64,000 nt of DNA from Gaetbulibacter_A aestuarii (GCF_039537665.1 NZ_BAABAY010000001.1:248001-312000); one strand, 5' to 3'; positions 17,670 through 26,521 are shown, counted from the first letter of the stretch. A program made the numbers and translations. The notes: generated by a model not told the origin, from the sequence alone.

Positions 17670-20375
17670 TTACAATTCATAACTGATCCTGAGGGTTATA
17701 AATCGCGGCTGAATAAAATATTCGGAACTGAAAACAGACACGTTATTGTTGCCGTTTTGTACCAACGATTGCGTATTTAAAAGGTTGGAAGCCTTTAACG
17801 TATACTCCCATTTTGAATCGTTATTTTTTCTGTAGGACAACGAGGCATCCCAAATCTCATAGGTTTGCGGCGCTCCGTTAGGGTTACTTTGTGTGGTATA
17901 ACTGTAATTGGTTAAAAAGGTGAATTTTTTCAAAATGTACGCATCAAATTCTACTCTTGGCGCACGGGTGATGAATTTCGTGGTTCGTCCACCCTGCTTA
18001 TTGTCGTTAACACTATAGCGATAGGAAATTTCGAAGTTCGGTGCTTCTCTAAAATTAGTTCGAATTTCAGGGGTATACGATTGCCTATAGCTTTCATTTA
18101 CGGAACGGTTCCCTTGAATAAACTGATTGAACTTACTGTAATTGAAACTGGCATTTAAACTACCACGGAATTTTCCAAATGTACGTTGTACTCGCCCGAA
18201 GGAAGACAAGCTTTCATCAGCGAACTCCGAGTTGAAAAATCGATTGGTCTTGATCACACTTTGGAAATCCGATAAGGACCGGATCTGATTTACCGCACTC
18301 GAATAATTTACCGAAGCGAACACATTCGTGTAATTGAACAAATTAAAACTTCGATAAAATAAATTGATATTATTGGTAAGCGCATTTTCCAAAAGCGGAT
18401 TTCCTATTTGGATCGCATCATAACTATTCAAAACAATACCGCGTGCTAAATTGGTAACATCAGTAAATTGGTTGGTCATGCTATATCTCAGCGTTAAACT
18501 TTCGCTCTTTTTTAAATCGATACGGGTTTCGAAATCGGGTAATACTCTGAAAAAATTATTAGAATATTCGGCTCCGAATTGGTTGTTGCTATTAGCGTAA
18601 GCATGGAAGGACACTCCGGGAGTAAACGTAAATTTCCCGGCCTTTAGCGTGTAATGCATTCCCAAATACCAATCGCTGAAATTATATTTTGTGTCATTGG
18701 TATCTAAACCATCATTAAAGTTTGGCGTTGGATCTAGCGTTGAATTATCATCCAGGATCTGAAAAATATTGGTATTGAAATCCTGACGACTTACTAAAGC
18801 GCCTAAAGTGAAATTGATATTACTTTTTGCATTCAAAATATTCCAATAATCCAATTTCGCATCCAGCTGATTGGATTTAACGCGACGGTTCTGATTGATA
18901 TCATAACCCGTTTGATTTGGATCTAAACCTAAACTATTTGCTGTTGGGTCGAAATTGGTTTTATCTTCCAAAAAGGCATTGTAGAACGGATCTTCATCCT
19001 GTAATAAATGTTGGGCTTCAAATGCAAAAATATTTGTAGCATTGAGCGTATAATAGTAGTTCAGATTTTGATTGATGCTATATGGTGAATTTTCTTCAAA
19101 TTGAATGGTGTTCCCCACCACTGATGAGAACAGGTAGCGGTCTTGAGTTTCCTTAGTGAATCGTGCCAACACATCGTAATCCAGTTGATTATTTACATTA
19201 GGTTTGTAAGAAGCACTTAATTTCGCCAGACCCACATCGGAGCGCTGTTTGGTCATCTGATCGGTTGCTTCATCGGGAATTCCAAGAGCCGGATCTGTGT
19301 ATTGACGAAAACTTTTTTGACGCAAATACACTTTACTGCTGTTAAAAATTCCGAACCCACTTAAATCGAGCGTTTTTGATGGGGAATAGCTAAAGTTTCC
19401 GGCTGCTAATTTATTTTCTACATCAAGAGCGCGGTTATTTTGTTGCGACAGAAAACCCAGATTATTATTTCCTAAATTAAGTGAAGTTCCACTATTTCTG
19501 CTTGGCGGACGGAATCCCCCTCCAAAATTTTGCAGATCCCGACGGTTCAAAGCAGGTTCTCCCAGATTGTTGAGATCGCCAATAAAGTTTAAACTGTAAT
19601 TGGGACTGTAATAGAACAGCTTTGGCTGCGCGATATACAATTCATCATTGGTTGATACGCCGCCACCAGCCATGACGTTTCCAAACCAGAAATTCTTTTT
19701 CCCTTCTTTAAGTTTGATATTGATGGCATAATTATCCTGATTATTTGTTACGGAACTTAATTGCCCAACTTCGGCATAATTCTTTAAAACCTGAACCTTA
19801 TCCACCGCATTTGATGGAATATTTTTTGAGGCTAATTTGGTGTCGCCATCAAAAAAATCCTTACCATCCACCATGATCTTGTTCACGCGTTTCCCTTCAA
19901 CCTCGATCTGTCCGTCGTCATTGATCTCCACGCCAGGTAATTTTTTAAGAACATCTTCAAGTTTACGTTCGGTACCATCTTTGAAAGAATCTGCGTTATA
20001 AACCAAAGTATCACCTTTAATTGTTACCGGCATTTCGTAGGTAAGCTCTACCTGTGCCAGGGCATTGTCTTCAAAAAGCGTGATCTCCTTTTCAATATTT
20101 TCAGCTTTCGTTTGAAGGCTTTCCTCATGGGTTTTCATTCCCACATAACTCACCTGAATATTATAGCTGGTATTTTTCTCTAGCGTTAAAATAAACCGCC
20201 CTTTGTCATTGGTTATCCCATAAGATTCCAGGGCATTTGTGGTTTGATTAATAGCAATTACGTTCGCCAGATCTAAGGGTTGGCCAATACTATCTTTAAC
20301 CACACCTTTTAATGTAACCTGAGCAAAACTTAATGTTGAAAAGGCTAGTAAGGTGATTAATAATAATTTTTTCAT
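17670..20375 (-). CDS. Outer-membrane beta-barrel protein with carboxypeptidase-like regulatory domain (TonB-receptor-like)
   Basis: 901 residues. A signal peptide ends at TLSFAQ. Residues about 20-95 form a CarboxypepD_reg-like beta-sandwich (VTLKGVVKDSIGQPLDLANV). A plug-like region follows (about 130-220, LEDVLKKLPGVEI and IMVDGKDFF), then a long barrel ending in an amphipathic strand, RFITLRISYEL. This is the outer-membrane beta-barrel family related to TonB-dependent receptors; no TonB box was identified. It is the last gene of the leftward operon after two GLPGLI genes, and I infer that they act together at the outer membrane. The ligand is unknown. Confidence 0.85.
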   Translation of the reverse strand: MKKLLLITLLAFSTLSFAQVTLKGVVKDSIGQPLDLANVIAINQTTNALESYGITNDKGRFILTLEKNTSYNIQVSYVGMKTHEESLQTKAENIEKEITLFEDNALAQVELTYEMPVTIKGDTLVYNADSFKDGTERKLEDVLKKLPGVEINDDGQIEVEGKRVNKIMVDGKDFFDGDTKLASKNIPSNAVDKVQVLKNYAEVGQLSSVTNNQDNYAINIKLKEGKKNFWFGNVMAGGGVSTNDELYIAQPKLFYYSPNYSLNFIGDLNNLGEPALNRRDLQNFGGGFRPPSRNSGTSLNLGNNNLGFLSQQNNRALDVENKLAAGNFSYSPSKTLDLSGFGIFNSSKVYLRQKSFRQYTDPALGIPDEATDQMTKQRSDVGLAKLSASYKPNVNNQLDYDVLARFTKETQDRYLFSSVVGNTIQFEENSPYSINQNLNYYYTLNATNIFAFEAQHLLQDEDPFYNAFLEDKTNFDPTANSLGLDPNQTGYDINQNRRVKSNQLDAKLDYWNILNAKSNINFTLGALVSRQDFNTNIFQILDDNSTLDPTPNFNDGLDTNDTKYNFSDWYLGMHYTLKAGKFTFTPGVSFHAYANSNNQFGAEYSNNFFRVLPDFETRIDLKKSESLTLRYSMTNQFTDVTNLARGIVLNSYDAIQIGNPLLENALTNNINLFYRSFNLFNYTNVFASVNYSSAVNQIRSLSDFQSVIKTNRFFNSEFADESLSSFGRVQRTFGKFRGSLNASFNYSKFNQFIQGNRSVNESYRQSYTPEIRTNFREAPNFEISYRYSVNDNKQGGRTTKFITRAPRVEFDAYILKKFTFLTNYSYTTQSNPNGAPQTYEIWDASLSYRKNNDSKWEYTLKASNLLNTQSLVQNGNNNVSVFSSEYFIQPRFITLRISYEL

Positions 20376-20406
20376 TTTTTAATTAGGTTAGTTTTTTTCT
20401 GAAATA

Positions 20407-21249
20407 CTAGCGCCGACGTGGATCTCTACGCATCCTGTTTTCACGCATTTCAGTTATTTTTTCTGTTATAATGGTACTGTATTCATTTTTAGTAACTTCC
20501 TTCCCGTTATCCGGCATTTTAATATCTTCTTTTACTGCAGGATTCAACACTATTTTAGAACAGAGCATGACGGTTTCACCGGTGTTCAGTTCTAAAATGA
20601 GTCCGGGTAAGCCCCAAAATTCACCGGGACCTTGACTTACGGGGATTTGCGGTGTATACCAGGCTGTAACGGTTACCATGTCTTCCGCCACTTCAGTGGT
20701 ATCATTTTCAGAATTTTGATCTTGAGGGGGTTGCGGTCTGGTCCAATTCAATTCAGAAGCAGGAATGGTTGTTGTGGCCTTAAAAGCGGTATATTCTCCT
20801 ATTTTCCGCATGTCTTTACCCATGATCCATTTGTAATTGGTTAAAGATTCTTTGATCAAAAATTGCTTTCCAAAAAACTCCTGATCCTGAACAAAGGTTT
20901 TTGTTTTGATATTTTTATAGATAGGACCACTTGAAAAACTATTCATAAAACCAAAGCCTCTTCCACCACCACCTGCAGTAGGTGCGGCCAGTTTTTCTTC
21001 TTCTTTAAAAAGAGAAGCTTCAGCATTAAAGTTTAGTATGAAGGTTTTTTCCAAAAAGGATTTCATCCGCTCCTGCATTTCCTTTTTTTGCTGTTCAGTG
21101 AGCTGTCGCCCGCGAAAGCGGCTAAAGTCCATGGTAGTTTTTGAGTTGTAATAGGCTTTCCCTTGAAAGGCGGTCTGTCCGTTGATTGATTGACTGCCCA
21201 TGATCAAAAAGAAGATCAAGGCGATACTACTGGTTTTTTTTAATTTCAT
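20407..21249 (-). CDS. GLPGLI family secreted protein (paralogue 1)
   Basis: 280 residues with a cleavable signal peptide ending near INGQ. The family's name-giving motif GLPGLI is at residues 213-218, preceded by AWYTPQIPVSQGPGEFW. A glycine-rich run (AGGGGRGFGF) lies in the middle, and the C-terminus is very basic (RRDPRRR). The family is restricted mainly to Bacteroidota and has no established function; members often sit beside TonB-receptor-like barrels, as here (31 bp upstream of the barrel gene). It resembles the next gene in layout and motif, so the pair probably arose by duplication. Confidence 0.88.
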   Translation of the reverse strand: MKLKKTSSIALIFFLIMGSQSINGQTAFQGKAYYNSKTTMDFSRFRGRQLTEQQKKEMQERMKSFLEKTFILNFNAEASLFKEEEKLAAPTAGGGGRGFGFMNSFSSGPIYKNIKTKTFVQDQEFFGKQFLIKESLTNYKWIMGKDMRKIGEYTAFKATTTIPASELNWTRPQPPQDQNSENDTTEVAEDMVTVTAWYTPQIPVSQGPGEFWGLPGLILELNTGETVMLCSKIVLNPAVKEDIKMPDNGKEVTKNEYSTIITEKITEMRENRMRRDPRRR

Positions 21250-21348
21250 GGCTAGTTTTAATTAAGTTTGATACCAAGGTTTTCAATACTTTTTTAGACT
21301 AGCCAATACCTTTTTAGTTTAAGCCTAAAACGTTAAAATAATCTTAAA

Positions 21349-22173
21349 TTATCCGCCTATTTTAATGATCATTTTATCACCATCGCCACCGCGCTTTGTC
21401 GATCGGAAACGCTCCATCATTTCCTCCGTCTTTTTCTTCACAATACCATCATATTCGGCTTGAGAAACTTCTTTACCTTTCGAGGGTGCTTCGATCTTCA
21501 AATCCTCATCAGGATTTAAAACAATTTTATTGCAGATGAGTGTCAGTTCACCATCATTGATCTCCAGGATCAATCCCGGTAAACCCTGATACATACGCGG
21601 ACCATTACTAATTGGAATTTGTGGTGTATACCATGCGGTAACGGTTCGGGTTTTGTTTTCCTTGGTTATTTTCCCTTCCTGGTTAAACGTTTCAACATCG
21701 TAGTCTTCCGTGTAACTCGCTTTAAAACAAAGGTATTCTCCAATGTGTTTGGTTTCCTTGGATAGTTCCCAGTTTCTGGATGTTAAACTGTCTTCTACTA
21801 AAAATAATTTCCCATAAAGCTCTGTAGCATTAGTATATTTTTTATTCTTGATGTTTTTATACAGCTCATCCGATCCTTCCGAAATACGAAATACCATACC
21901 GGACTTTGAAGGCATTGGCGCTTCCAACTGTTCTACCACTTTATACACCGATTCAGTAGCATTAAATTTTAAAGTGTATTCTTTTTGAAATTGTTTGCTC
22001 AGCTGAGCCTGAATATCTTTTTGCATTTCTGAACTCATTTTTTCATCATCAAATTTGACATCCATTTTACGATGAGATTTATAGGTTGCCACACCCTGAA
22101 AATTCTGTGCCTGTAATTTGCTTAGTGGCACCACAAGAAAAAAGCTAATTGAAATTAAAATAAGACGTATCAT
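21349..22173 (-). CDS. GLPGLI family secreted protein (paralogue 2)
   Basis: 274 residues with a signal peptide (cleavage near LQAQ). GLPGLI is at residues 197-202, again after AWYTPQIPISNGP. N-terminal FQGVATYKS and the C-terminal GKEV-x2-AEYDGIV segment parallel paralogue 1. It lacks the glycine-rich insertion and ends in a glycine/lysine tail. It lies 99 bp ahead of paralogue 1 and 60 bp after the small secreted protein, in the same leftward operon. Function is unknown; location is probably periplasmic. Confidence 0.88.
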   Translation of the reverse strand: MIRLILISISFFLVVPLSKLQAQNFQGVATYKSHRKMDVKFDDEKMSSEMQKDIQAQLSKQFQKEYTLKFNATESVYKVVEQLEAPMPSKSGMVFRISEGSDELYKNIKNKKYTNATELYGKLFLVEDSLTSRNWELSKETKHIGEYLCFKASYTEDYDVETFNQEGKITKENKTRTVTAWYTPQIPISNGPRMYQGLPGLILEINDGELTLICNKIVLNPDEDLKIEAPSKGKEVSQAEYDGIVKKKTEEMMERFRSTKRGGDGDKMIIKIGG

Positions 22174-22233
22174 GTTTTTTGATTTAAACGATTTATATTG
22201 ACTAAGGATTATTGTTGTTAACCAAAGCGCGCT

Positions 22234-22611
22234 TTAGTTCTTATTGCTCTCTCCGGTAATTTTCTCTAACTTTTTGAATGATTTTTTCATGCTTTCAATG
22301 AGCTTATCAACTTCGGAAGTTTTTCCGGTAAATTTCATTGTAAAGTTGCCCACTTTAACTTTTGAGGTATCTGTTTCTGATTTGTTCTCATAAATAAATT
22401 CAAGGGTAATTTCCTCATCAGTTTCATTGTCCTGAAACATGTCTTGAATCATACTCCAGTCAAAATTTTTTAATTCCTCTAGATTATCTGTTTCAAATTT
22501 AAGTGCCGACACAGAAATCTCAGATTCCTTAGAAGTCCTTTTTTCTGATTGCGCAGAGACTGCCATACTTAACAGTAAAAATATACCCGGTAAAAATTTT
22601 TTTAGATTCAT
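22234..22611 (-). CDS. Small secreted protein of unknown function
   Basis: 125 residues. A signal peptide (MNLKKFLPGIFLLLSMAVSAQ) is followed by a charged domain without cysteines that I do not recognise. It ends in a lysine-rich amphipathic stretch (IESMKKSFKKLEKITGE). It is the first gene of the leftward operon: a TAGATTTG promoter element lies 42 bp upstream and tandem TTAAC repeats beyond that. Position suggests it works with the GLPGLI proteins or in signalling to the divergent histidine kinase. Confidence 0.75.
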   Translation of the reverse strand: MNLKKFLPGIFLLLSMAVSAQSEKRTSKESEISVSALKFETDNLEELKNFDWSMIQDMFQDNETDEEITLEFIYENKSETDTSKVKVGNFTMKFTGKTSEVDKLIESMKKSFKKLEKITGESNKN

Positions 22612-22652
22612 AATGTGTTGTTTTTGTGTTTTAATTGATTTTTACTATGGCA

Positions 22653-22660
22653 CAAATCTA
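22653..22660 (-). promoter_or_regulatory. -7 element of the GLPGLI/barrel operon
   Basis: On the minus strand this reads TAGATTTG, an exact TAnnTTTG match. No TTG lies at the expected -33 position; the tandem repeats at 22682-22708 occupy the region from about -36 upward, which suggests an activator-dependent promoter. Confidence 0.6.
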
Positions 22661-22681
22661 AACAAGGCTTTTAAGTAATTG

Positions 22682-22708
22682 GGTTAACGAGTGTTAACGT
22701 GTGTTAAG
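22682..22708. promoter_or_regulatory. Tandem 10-bp repeats, candidate response-regulator binding site
   Basis: Three copies of GTTAA start at 22683, 22693 and 22703, with near-identical 10-bp blocks (GGTTAACGA, TGTTAACGT, TGTTAAGCG). Direct repeats in phase with the DNA helix are typical of OmpR/PhoB-family regulators, and one is encoded at 24267. The site lies between two divergent -7 elements, each lacking a -33 box. Confidence 0.6.
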
Positions 22709-22735
22709 CGATTAGTTTAAAACCAAAGTAAGGTT

Positions 22736-22743
22736 TACATTTG
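22736..22743 (+). promoter_or_regulatory. -7 element of the histidine kinase/response regulator operon
   Basis: TACATTTG matches TAnnTTTG and ends only 4 bp before the kinase ATG at 22748. Transcription would start at or just after the start codon, so either the message is leaderless or translation begins further in. No -33 TTG is visible. Confidence 0.5.
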
Positions 22744-22747
22744 ACAT

Positions 22748-24274
22748 ATGAATACCAAAAAATACACCTATACTTTATATATTATCGTGATGGTTATTTG
22801 CGTTACGATTGGTATTCAATGGTATTGGAACTACAAGAATTACCTGTTTAACAAACAACAACTTATTAAAGATGTTCAGATAAGTCTGGACAAAGCTGTG
22901 GATGATTATTATACCGATCTGGCACAGAAAACAACTTTAGGTTTTGAGATTGAAGGCGAAGCTCAAAAAGATGTTTTAGGCAAAGGAAATTTTTTGCTTG
23001 ATATAGCTAAATCCATTGATTCAACTCATGCCAAATACAAAACGCTGGATTCCTTAAAAATCAATACGGATTCTTTAAAAGGCGTTAAGTTTTATCGGGG
23101 TCTAAAAGCGGATTCCCTCTATAAAGCCCAGGGTATTGGTTCCAATGAAAATAACACCGTTTTTCTAAAAAATGATCGTGGTAAAAATTGGAATACGAAT
23201 GACACGCTCGATATGAGCCAAATCGGACTCCTAACCTCAAAGATTGTTATTTCCATCAAGTCGGACTCCGTAAATGTGAAACATATTGATAGTTTATTAA
23301 AAGCAGATTTACAGCGAAAAAGCATCCCGATTTCCTATCATTTAAAGTTTTCCGAAGGACATGATGTTTTTATTCATAAAAATGAGTTTGCAAATGACTC
23401 TACGCAAACTAAAAAAGTATTACATGTTGCCTCTAATTCTACTTTTTTACCAAAAGACAGCAGCTTAAAGATCTATTTTGAAAATATCAATTGGGCTGTT
23501 TTTAAACGCATCTTATCAGGTATTTTAATTTCGGTGCTTTTAGTACTCGCCGTGATTAGTTGTTTATTCTATTTGCTGCGTATTATTAAAAACCAAAAAC
23601 AACTGGCCGAAATAAAGAACGACCTCATTAGTAATATGACCCACGAATTTAAAACACCCATTGCTACCATTGGCGTGGCTCTGGAAAGCATTAAAAATTT
23701 TCGGGCCATTGAAGATAAAGAAAAGACTAAAAAATACCTGACCATGTCTGAAGACCAATTAGGCAAACTCAACCTCATGGTAGAAAAACTATTGGAAACA
23801 GCTACGCTGGACAGTAATAATTTAGAACTAAATAAAGAAGAAACGGATATTAGAACGCTTGTAGAACATTTGGTAGAAAAACACCGGCTACAAACCGAAA
23901 AATCGATCCGTCTAAGTCTGCCCGATAAAGAACTTATAGCACAGGTGGATGCCTTTCATTTGGAAAATGCGATCAATAATATTCTGGATAATGCCGTAAA
24001 ATACGGTGGTGAAACTATTAATGTCGTATTGTCGCAACGAGCAAGTGACTTTAGTTTAAGTATTTCCGATTCCGGCGATAGCCTGAAAAAACAACATAAA
24101 GATAAAATTTTCGAAAAATTCTATCGCGCACCTAAAGGTAATACTCACGATGTAAAAGGCTTCGGTATTGGGCTGTACTACACTAAAAAGATCGTGGAAA
24201 AACATCAGGGCAATATCGCTTTAGAACTGCAAAAACAATTAACGACCTTTAAAATCACCATACCCAATGGCTAA
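22748..24274 (+). CDS. Sensor histidine kinase
   Basis: 508 residues. A first membrane segment (about 8-26) and a second (about 255-280) enclose a periplasmic sensor domain of roughly 225 residues that I do not recognise. The HisKA box SNMTHEFKTPIATIG carries the phospho-acceptor His299, right after the membrane without a clear HAMP domain. ATP-binding N, G1 and G2 boxes are present (ENAINNILDNAVKYGG, ISDSGDS, GFGIGLYYTKKIV). Its end overlaps the response regulator by 8 bp. It is divergent from the GLPGLI operon, its likely target. Confidence 0.93.
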   Translation: MNTKKYTYTLYIIVMVICVTIGIQWYWNYKNYLFNKQQLIKDVQISLDKAVDDYYTDLAQKTTLGFEIEGEAQKDVLGKGNFLLDIAKSIDSTHAKYKTLDSLKINTDSLKGVKFYRGLKADSLYKAQGIGSNENNTVFLKNDRGKNWNTNDTLDMSQIGLLTSKIVISIKSDSVNVKHIDSLLKADLQRKSIPISYHLKFSEGHDVFIHKNEFANDSTQTKKVLHVASNSTFLPKDSSLKIYFENINWAVFKRILSGILISVLLVLAVISCLFYLLRIIKNQKQLAEIKNDLISNMTHEFKTPIATIGVALESIKNFRAIEDKEKTKKYLTMSEDQLGKLNLMVEKLLETATLDSNNLELNKEETDIRTLVEHLVEKHRLQTEKSIRLSLPDKELIAQVDAFHLENAINNILDNAVKYGGETINVVLSQRASDFSLSISDSGDSLKKQHKDKIFEKFYRAPKGNTHDVKGFGIGLYYTKKIVEKHQGNIALELQKQLTTFKITIPNG

Positions 24275-24947
24275 AATCAAAATACTTTTAGCAGAAGACG
24301 AACCAGCCCTGGGACAGATCATCAAAGAAAGTCTGGAAACTCGTGATTTCGACGTATTACTCTGTGAAAATGGCGAAAAAGCTTTTGAGGTTTTTAATAA
24401 CGAAACCCCTGAGTTATTGGTTCTCGATGTGATGATGCCCAAAAAAGATGGTTTCACGCTAGCCAAAGAGATCCGTACGATAGACGACCATATCCCTATT
24501 ATATTTTTAACGGCAAAGTCGCAAACGCAAGATGTGGTAGAAGGCTTTTCTGTAGGTGGGAATGATTATTTAAAAAAACCTTTTAGCATGGAGGAACTTA
24601 TTGTTAGGATCCATAATCTCCTTGGGCGAACCATGCTTCAGAAAACAGCAGAAATAATAAGTCTTGGCGATTTTCAATTTAATTTTCCCAAACAAGTGTT
24701 GCAGTATAAGAATGAACCTGAAGTGCAACTCACACATCGCGAAGCCCATTTATTATTTCATCTGATAAAAAATAAAAACCAGGTGTTAGACCGCAGTTTG
24801 ATCCTAAACAAATTATGGGGCAGCGACGACTTCTTCAACGCGCGAAGCATGGATGTATTCATTACAAAATTGCGCAAAAAATTAAGCCCAGACGAAAGTA
24901 TCAAGATCATTAATGTTCGTGGTTTCGGATATAAGTTAATTTGCTAA
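24267..24947 (+). CDS. Response regulator, OmpR/PhoB family
   Basis: 226 residues. The receiver domain has the acidic pair EDE near residue 9, phospho-acceptor Asp54 (LLVLDVMMPKKDGF) and the conserved Lys in KKPF. A C-terminal winged helix (about 130-226) ends GFGYKLIC, typical of the family. It partners the kinase with which it overlaps by 8 bp. I infer that it binds the tandem repeats at 22682-22708, controlling both its own operon and the GLPGLI/outer-membrane-barrel genes. Confidence 0.95.
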   Translation: MAKIKILLAEDEPALGQIIKESLETRDFDVLLCENGEKAFEVFNNETPELLVLDVMMPKKDGFTLAKEIRTIDDHIPIIFLTAKSQTQDVVEGFSVGGNDYLKKPFSMEELIVRIHNLLGRTMLQKTAEIISLGDFQFNFPKQVLQYKNEPEVQLTHREAHLLFHLIKNKNQVLDRSLILNKLWGSDDFFNARSMDVFITKLRKKLSPDESIKIINVRGFGYKLIC

Positions 24948-24980
24948 AAGTGGTTTGAATTTTGTATTTTTCAAACTATA

Positions 24981-25760
24981 ATGAAATACACCGTTTGCCT
25001 TTTTATTTTCTTTAGCACTTTGCTTTCAGCTCAGGAATCCATTCCTGCTACATTCATTGATAGCACCAAAATTCAAGCAGACCAGGTAGTTTCGGTAGAT
25101 AATTTTGGTAACACCTATTTCATAAAAGACAATGTGTTCTTTAAAAAAACCGACACTAAGATCCTAAGGTATATTAATTTGCAATTAGGGAATCTAAGCA
25201 CAGCACAGGTCTTCAATCCCTTAAAAATAAATCTGTTCTATCAGGATTTCAATACGGTGGTAATTCTTGATAACCGTCTGGCCGAGATCGCTAAGATCGA
25301 TTTTAATACGCTCCCTGAATATCGCAATATCACCCATATAAGTACCGGAAGCGATAACACACTTTGGATATTCAATCAGGATCGCCAGCAACTGGAACGC
25401 TTTGATTATAAACTTCAAAAAACCGTAATGAATACACTGCCAATAACCTCGCCGGTCTTGGATATGATCAGTAATTATAACACCTGTTGGCTGCTTACAC
25501 AAAACAACCTTTACATCTACAATTATTTTGGCAGCGTTATTCAAAAAATAAAAAATACAGGCTACACCAAACTGTGTTTAGCACCTAATGGAATCGTTCT
25601 TGAAAAGGAAAATAAATTGTTCTATCTTAAATTAGATGATCAGGACGTACAAGCCATTAAGCTTCCAAATTTGTTGATAAAACAGTTTTTTGTAACCAAT
25701 GAAACCTTGTATATTTACAACTTCGAAACCCTCGCGAAACACCAAATAAAAATCGATTAA
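24981..25760 (+). CDS. Secreted protein of unknown function, possible beta-propeller
   Basis: 259 residues with a signal peptide cleaved near LLSAQ. The mature part has repeating strands such as VVSVDNFGNTYFI and ISTGSDNTLWIFNQD, the pattern of propeller blades, but I cannot assign a family. It begins 33 bp after the response regulator and ends 4 bp before the deoxynucleoside kinase, so it is probably co-transcribed with one or both. It is likely periplasmic. Confidence 0.75.
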   Translation: MKYTVCLFIFFSTLLSAQESIPATFIDSTKIQADQVVSVDNFGNTYFIKDNVFFKKTDTKILRYINLQLGNLSTAQVFNPLKINLFYQDFNTVVILDNRLAEIAKIDFNTLPEYRNITHISTGSDNTLWIFNQDRQQLERFDYKLQKTVMNTLPITSPVLDMISNYNTCWLLTQNNLYIYNYFGSVIQKIKNTGYTKLCLAPNGIVLEKENKLFYLKLDDQDVQAIKLPNLLIKQFFVTNETLYIYNFETLAKHQIKID

Positions 25761-25764
25761 GATC

Positions 25765-26379
25765 ATGCATATTGCTGTTGCCGGAAACATTGGCGCTGGA
25801 AAAACGACCCTCACAAAACTATTGGCTAAACATTATAAATGGGAGGCGCAATTGGAGGACGTTGTCGACAATCCTTATCTGGACGATTTTTACAACCAAA
25901 TGGCGCGCTGGAGTTTCAATTTGCAGGTATATTTCCTGAACAGTAGGTTTCGTCAGGTTTTGCAAATTCGCGAAAGCGGTAAAAATATCATTCAGGATCG
26001 TACCATTTATGAAGATGCGCATATTTTTGCGCCCAACCTACACGCTATGGGCCTCATGACGAATCGCGATTTCGAAAACTACAAAAGCCTTTTCGACCTC
26101 ATGGAATCCCTGGTAAAGGGTCCGGATGTACTTATTTATCTACGTAGCACTATACCCAATTTGGTGAACCAGATTCACAAACGCGGCCGCGATTACGAGA
26201 ACTCCATCAGTATCGATTACCTAAGTAGGTTAAACGAACGCTACGAAGCCTGGATTCATGGTTACGATAAAGGCAAATTACTCATTATCGATGTCGATAA
26301 ACTCGATTTTGTAAGCAATCCGGAAGATCTGGGCCAGATCATCAATACTATCGATGCCGAAATCAACGGACTTTTCTAA
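25765..26379 (+). CDS. Deoxynucleoside kinase
   Basis: 204 residues. The Walker A motif GNIGAGKTTL is at residues 7-16, the DRTIYED motif matches the DR[ST] substrate/catalytic signature, and the RGRDYE lid region is present. It phosphorylates deoxyribonucleosides for salvage in the cytoplasm. The family covers deoxyadenosine, deoxyguanosine and wider specificities, which I cannot separate here. It lies 4 bp behind the secreted protein. A dispersed repeat and a terminator follow. Confidence 0.9.
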   Translation: MHIAVAGNIGAGKTTLTKLLAKHYKWEAQLEDVVDNPYLDDFYNQMARWSFNLQVYFLNSRFRQVLQIRESGKNIIQDRTIYEDAHIFAPNLHAMGLMTNRDFENYKSLFDLMESLVKGPDVLIYLRSTIPNLVNQIHKRGRDYENSISIDYLSRLNERYEAWIHGYDKGKLLIIDVDKLDFVSNPEDLGQIINTIDAEINGLF

Positions 26380-26399
26380 AAGTTTTTAATTTATTATTT

Positions 26400-26488
26400 G
26401 GGCGTTACCCTCGATACCTCGGGTCGGGCTTTTCGCGCTACACGGTAGCTTGCTACAATCCCTGCCTGCCGGCAGGCAGGCCTAACGC
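26400..26488. repeat. Dispersed intergenic repeat, copy 2, with palindrome insertion
   Basis: It begins GGGCGTTACCCTCG and ends CCTAACGC, like copy 1 at 9586-9672. Between ATCCC and TAACGC it carries 20 extra bases that are essentially the palindrome at 26461-26480. The rest diverges from copy 1 in the central loop. Confidence 0.7.
26461..26480. repeat. 20-bp CTGCC/GGCAG palindrome
   Basis: CCTGCCTGCCGGCAGGCAGG is a perfect palindrome interrupting the end of a dispersed repeat. Related CTGCC-GGCAG stem-loops lie at 17349-17361, 17479-17493 and 26492-26510, suggesting a family of very small palindromic insertions. Confidence 0.75.
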
Positions 26489-26521
26489 AATCCCTGCTCC
26501 ACAACAGGCAGACCGAAAGAA

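Noticed and set aside
17508..17780. 90-residue open frame over tRNA-Tyr
   Set aside because: Its first third reads through the tRNA in reverse and its end overlaps the barrel gene.
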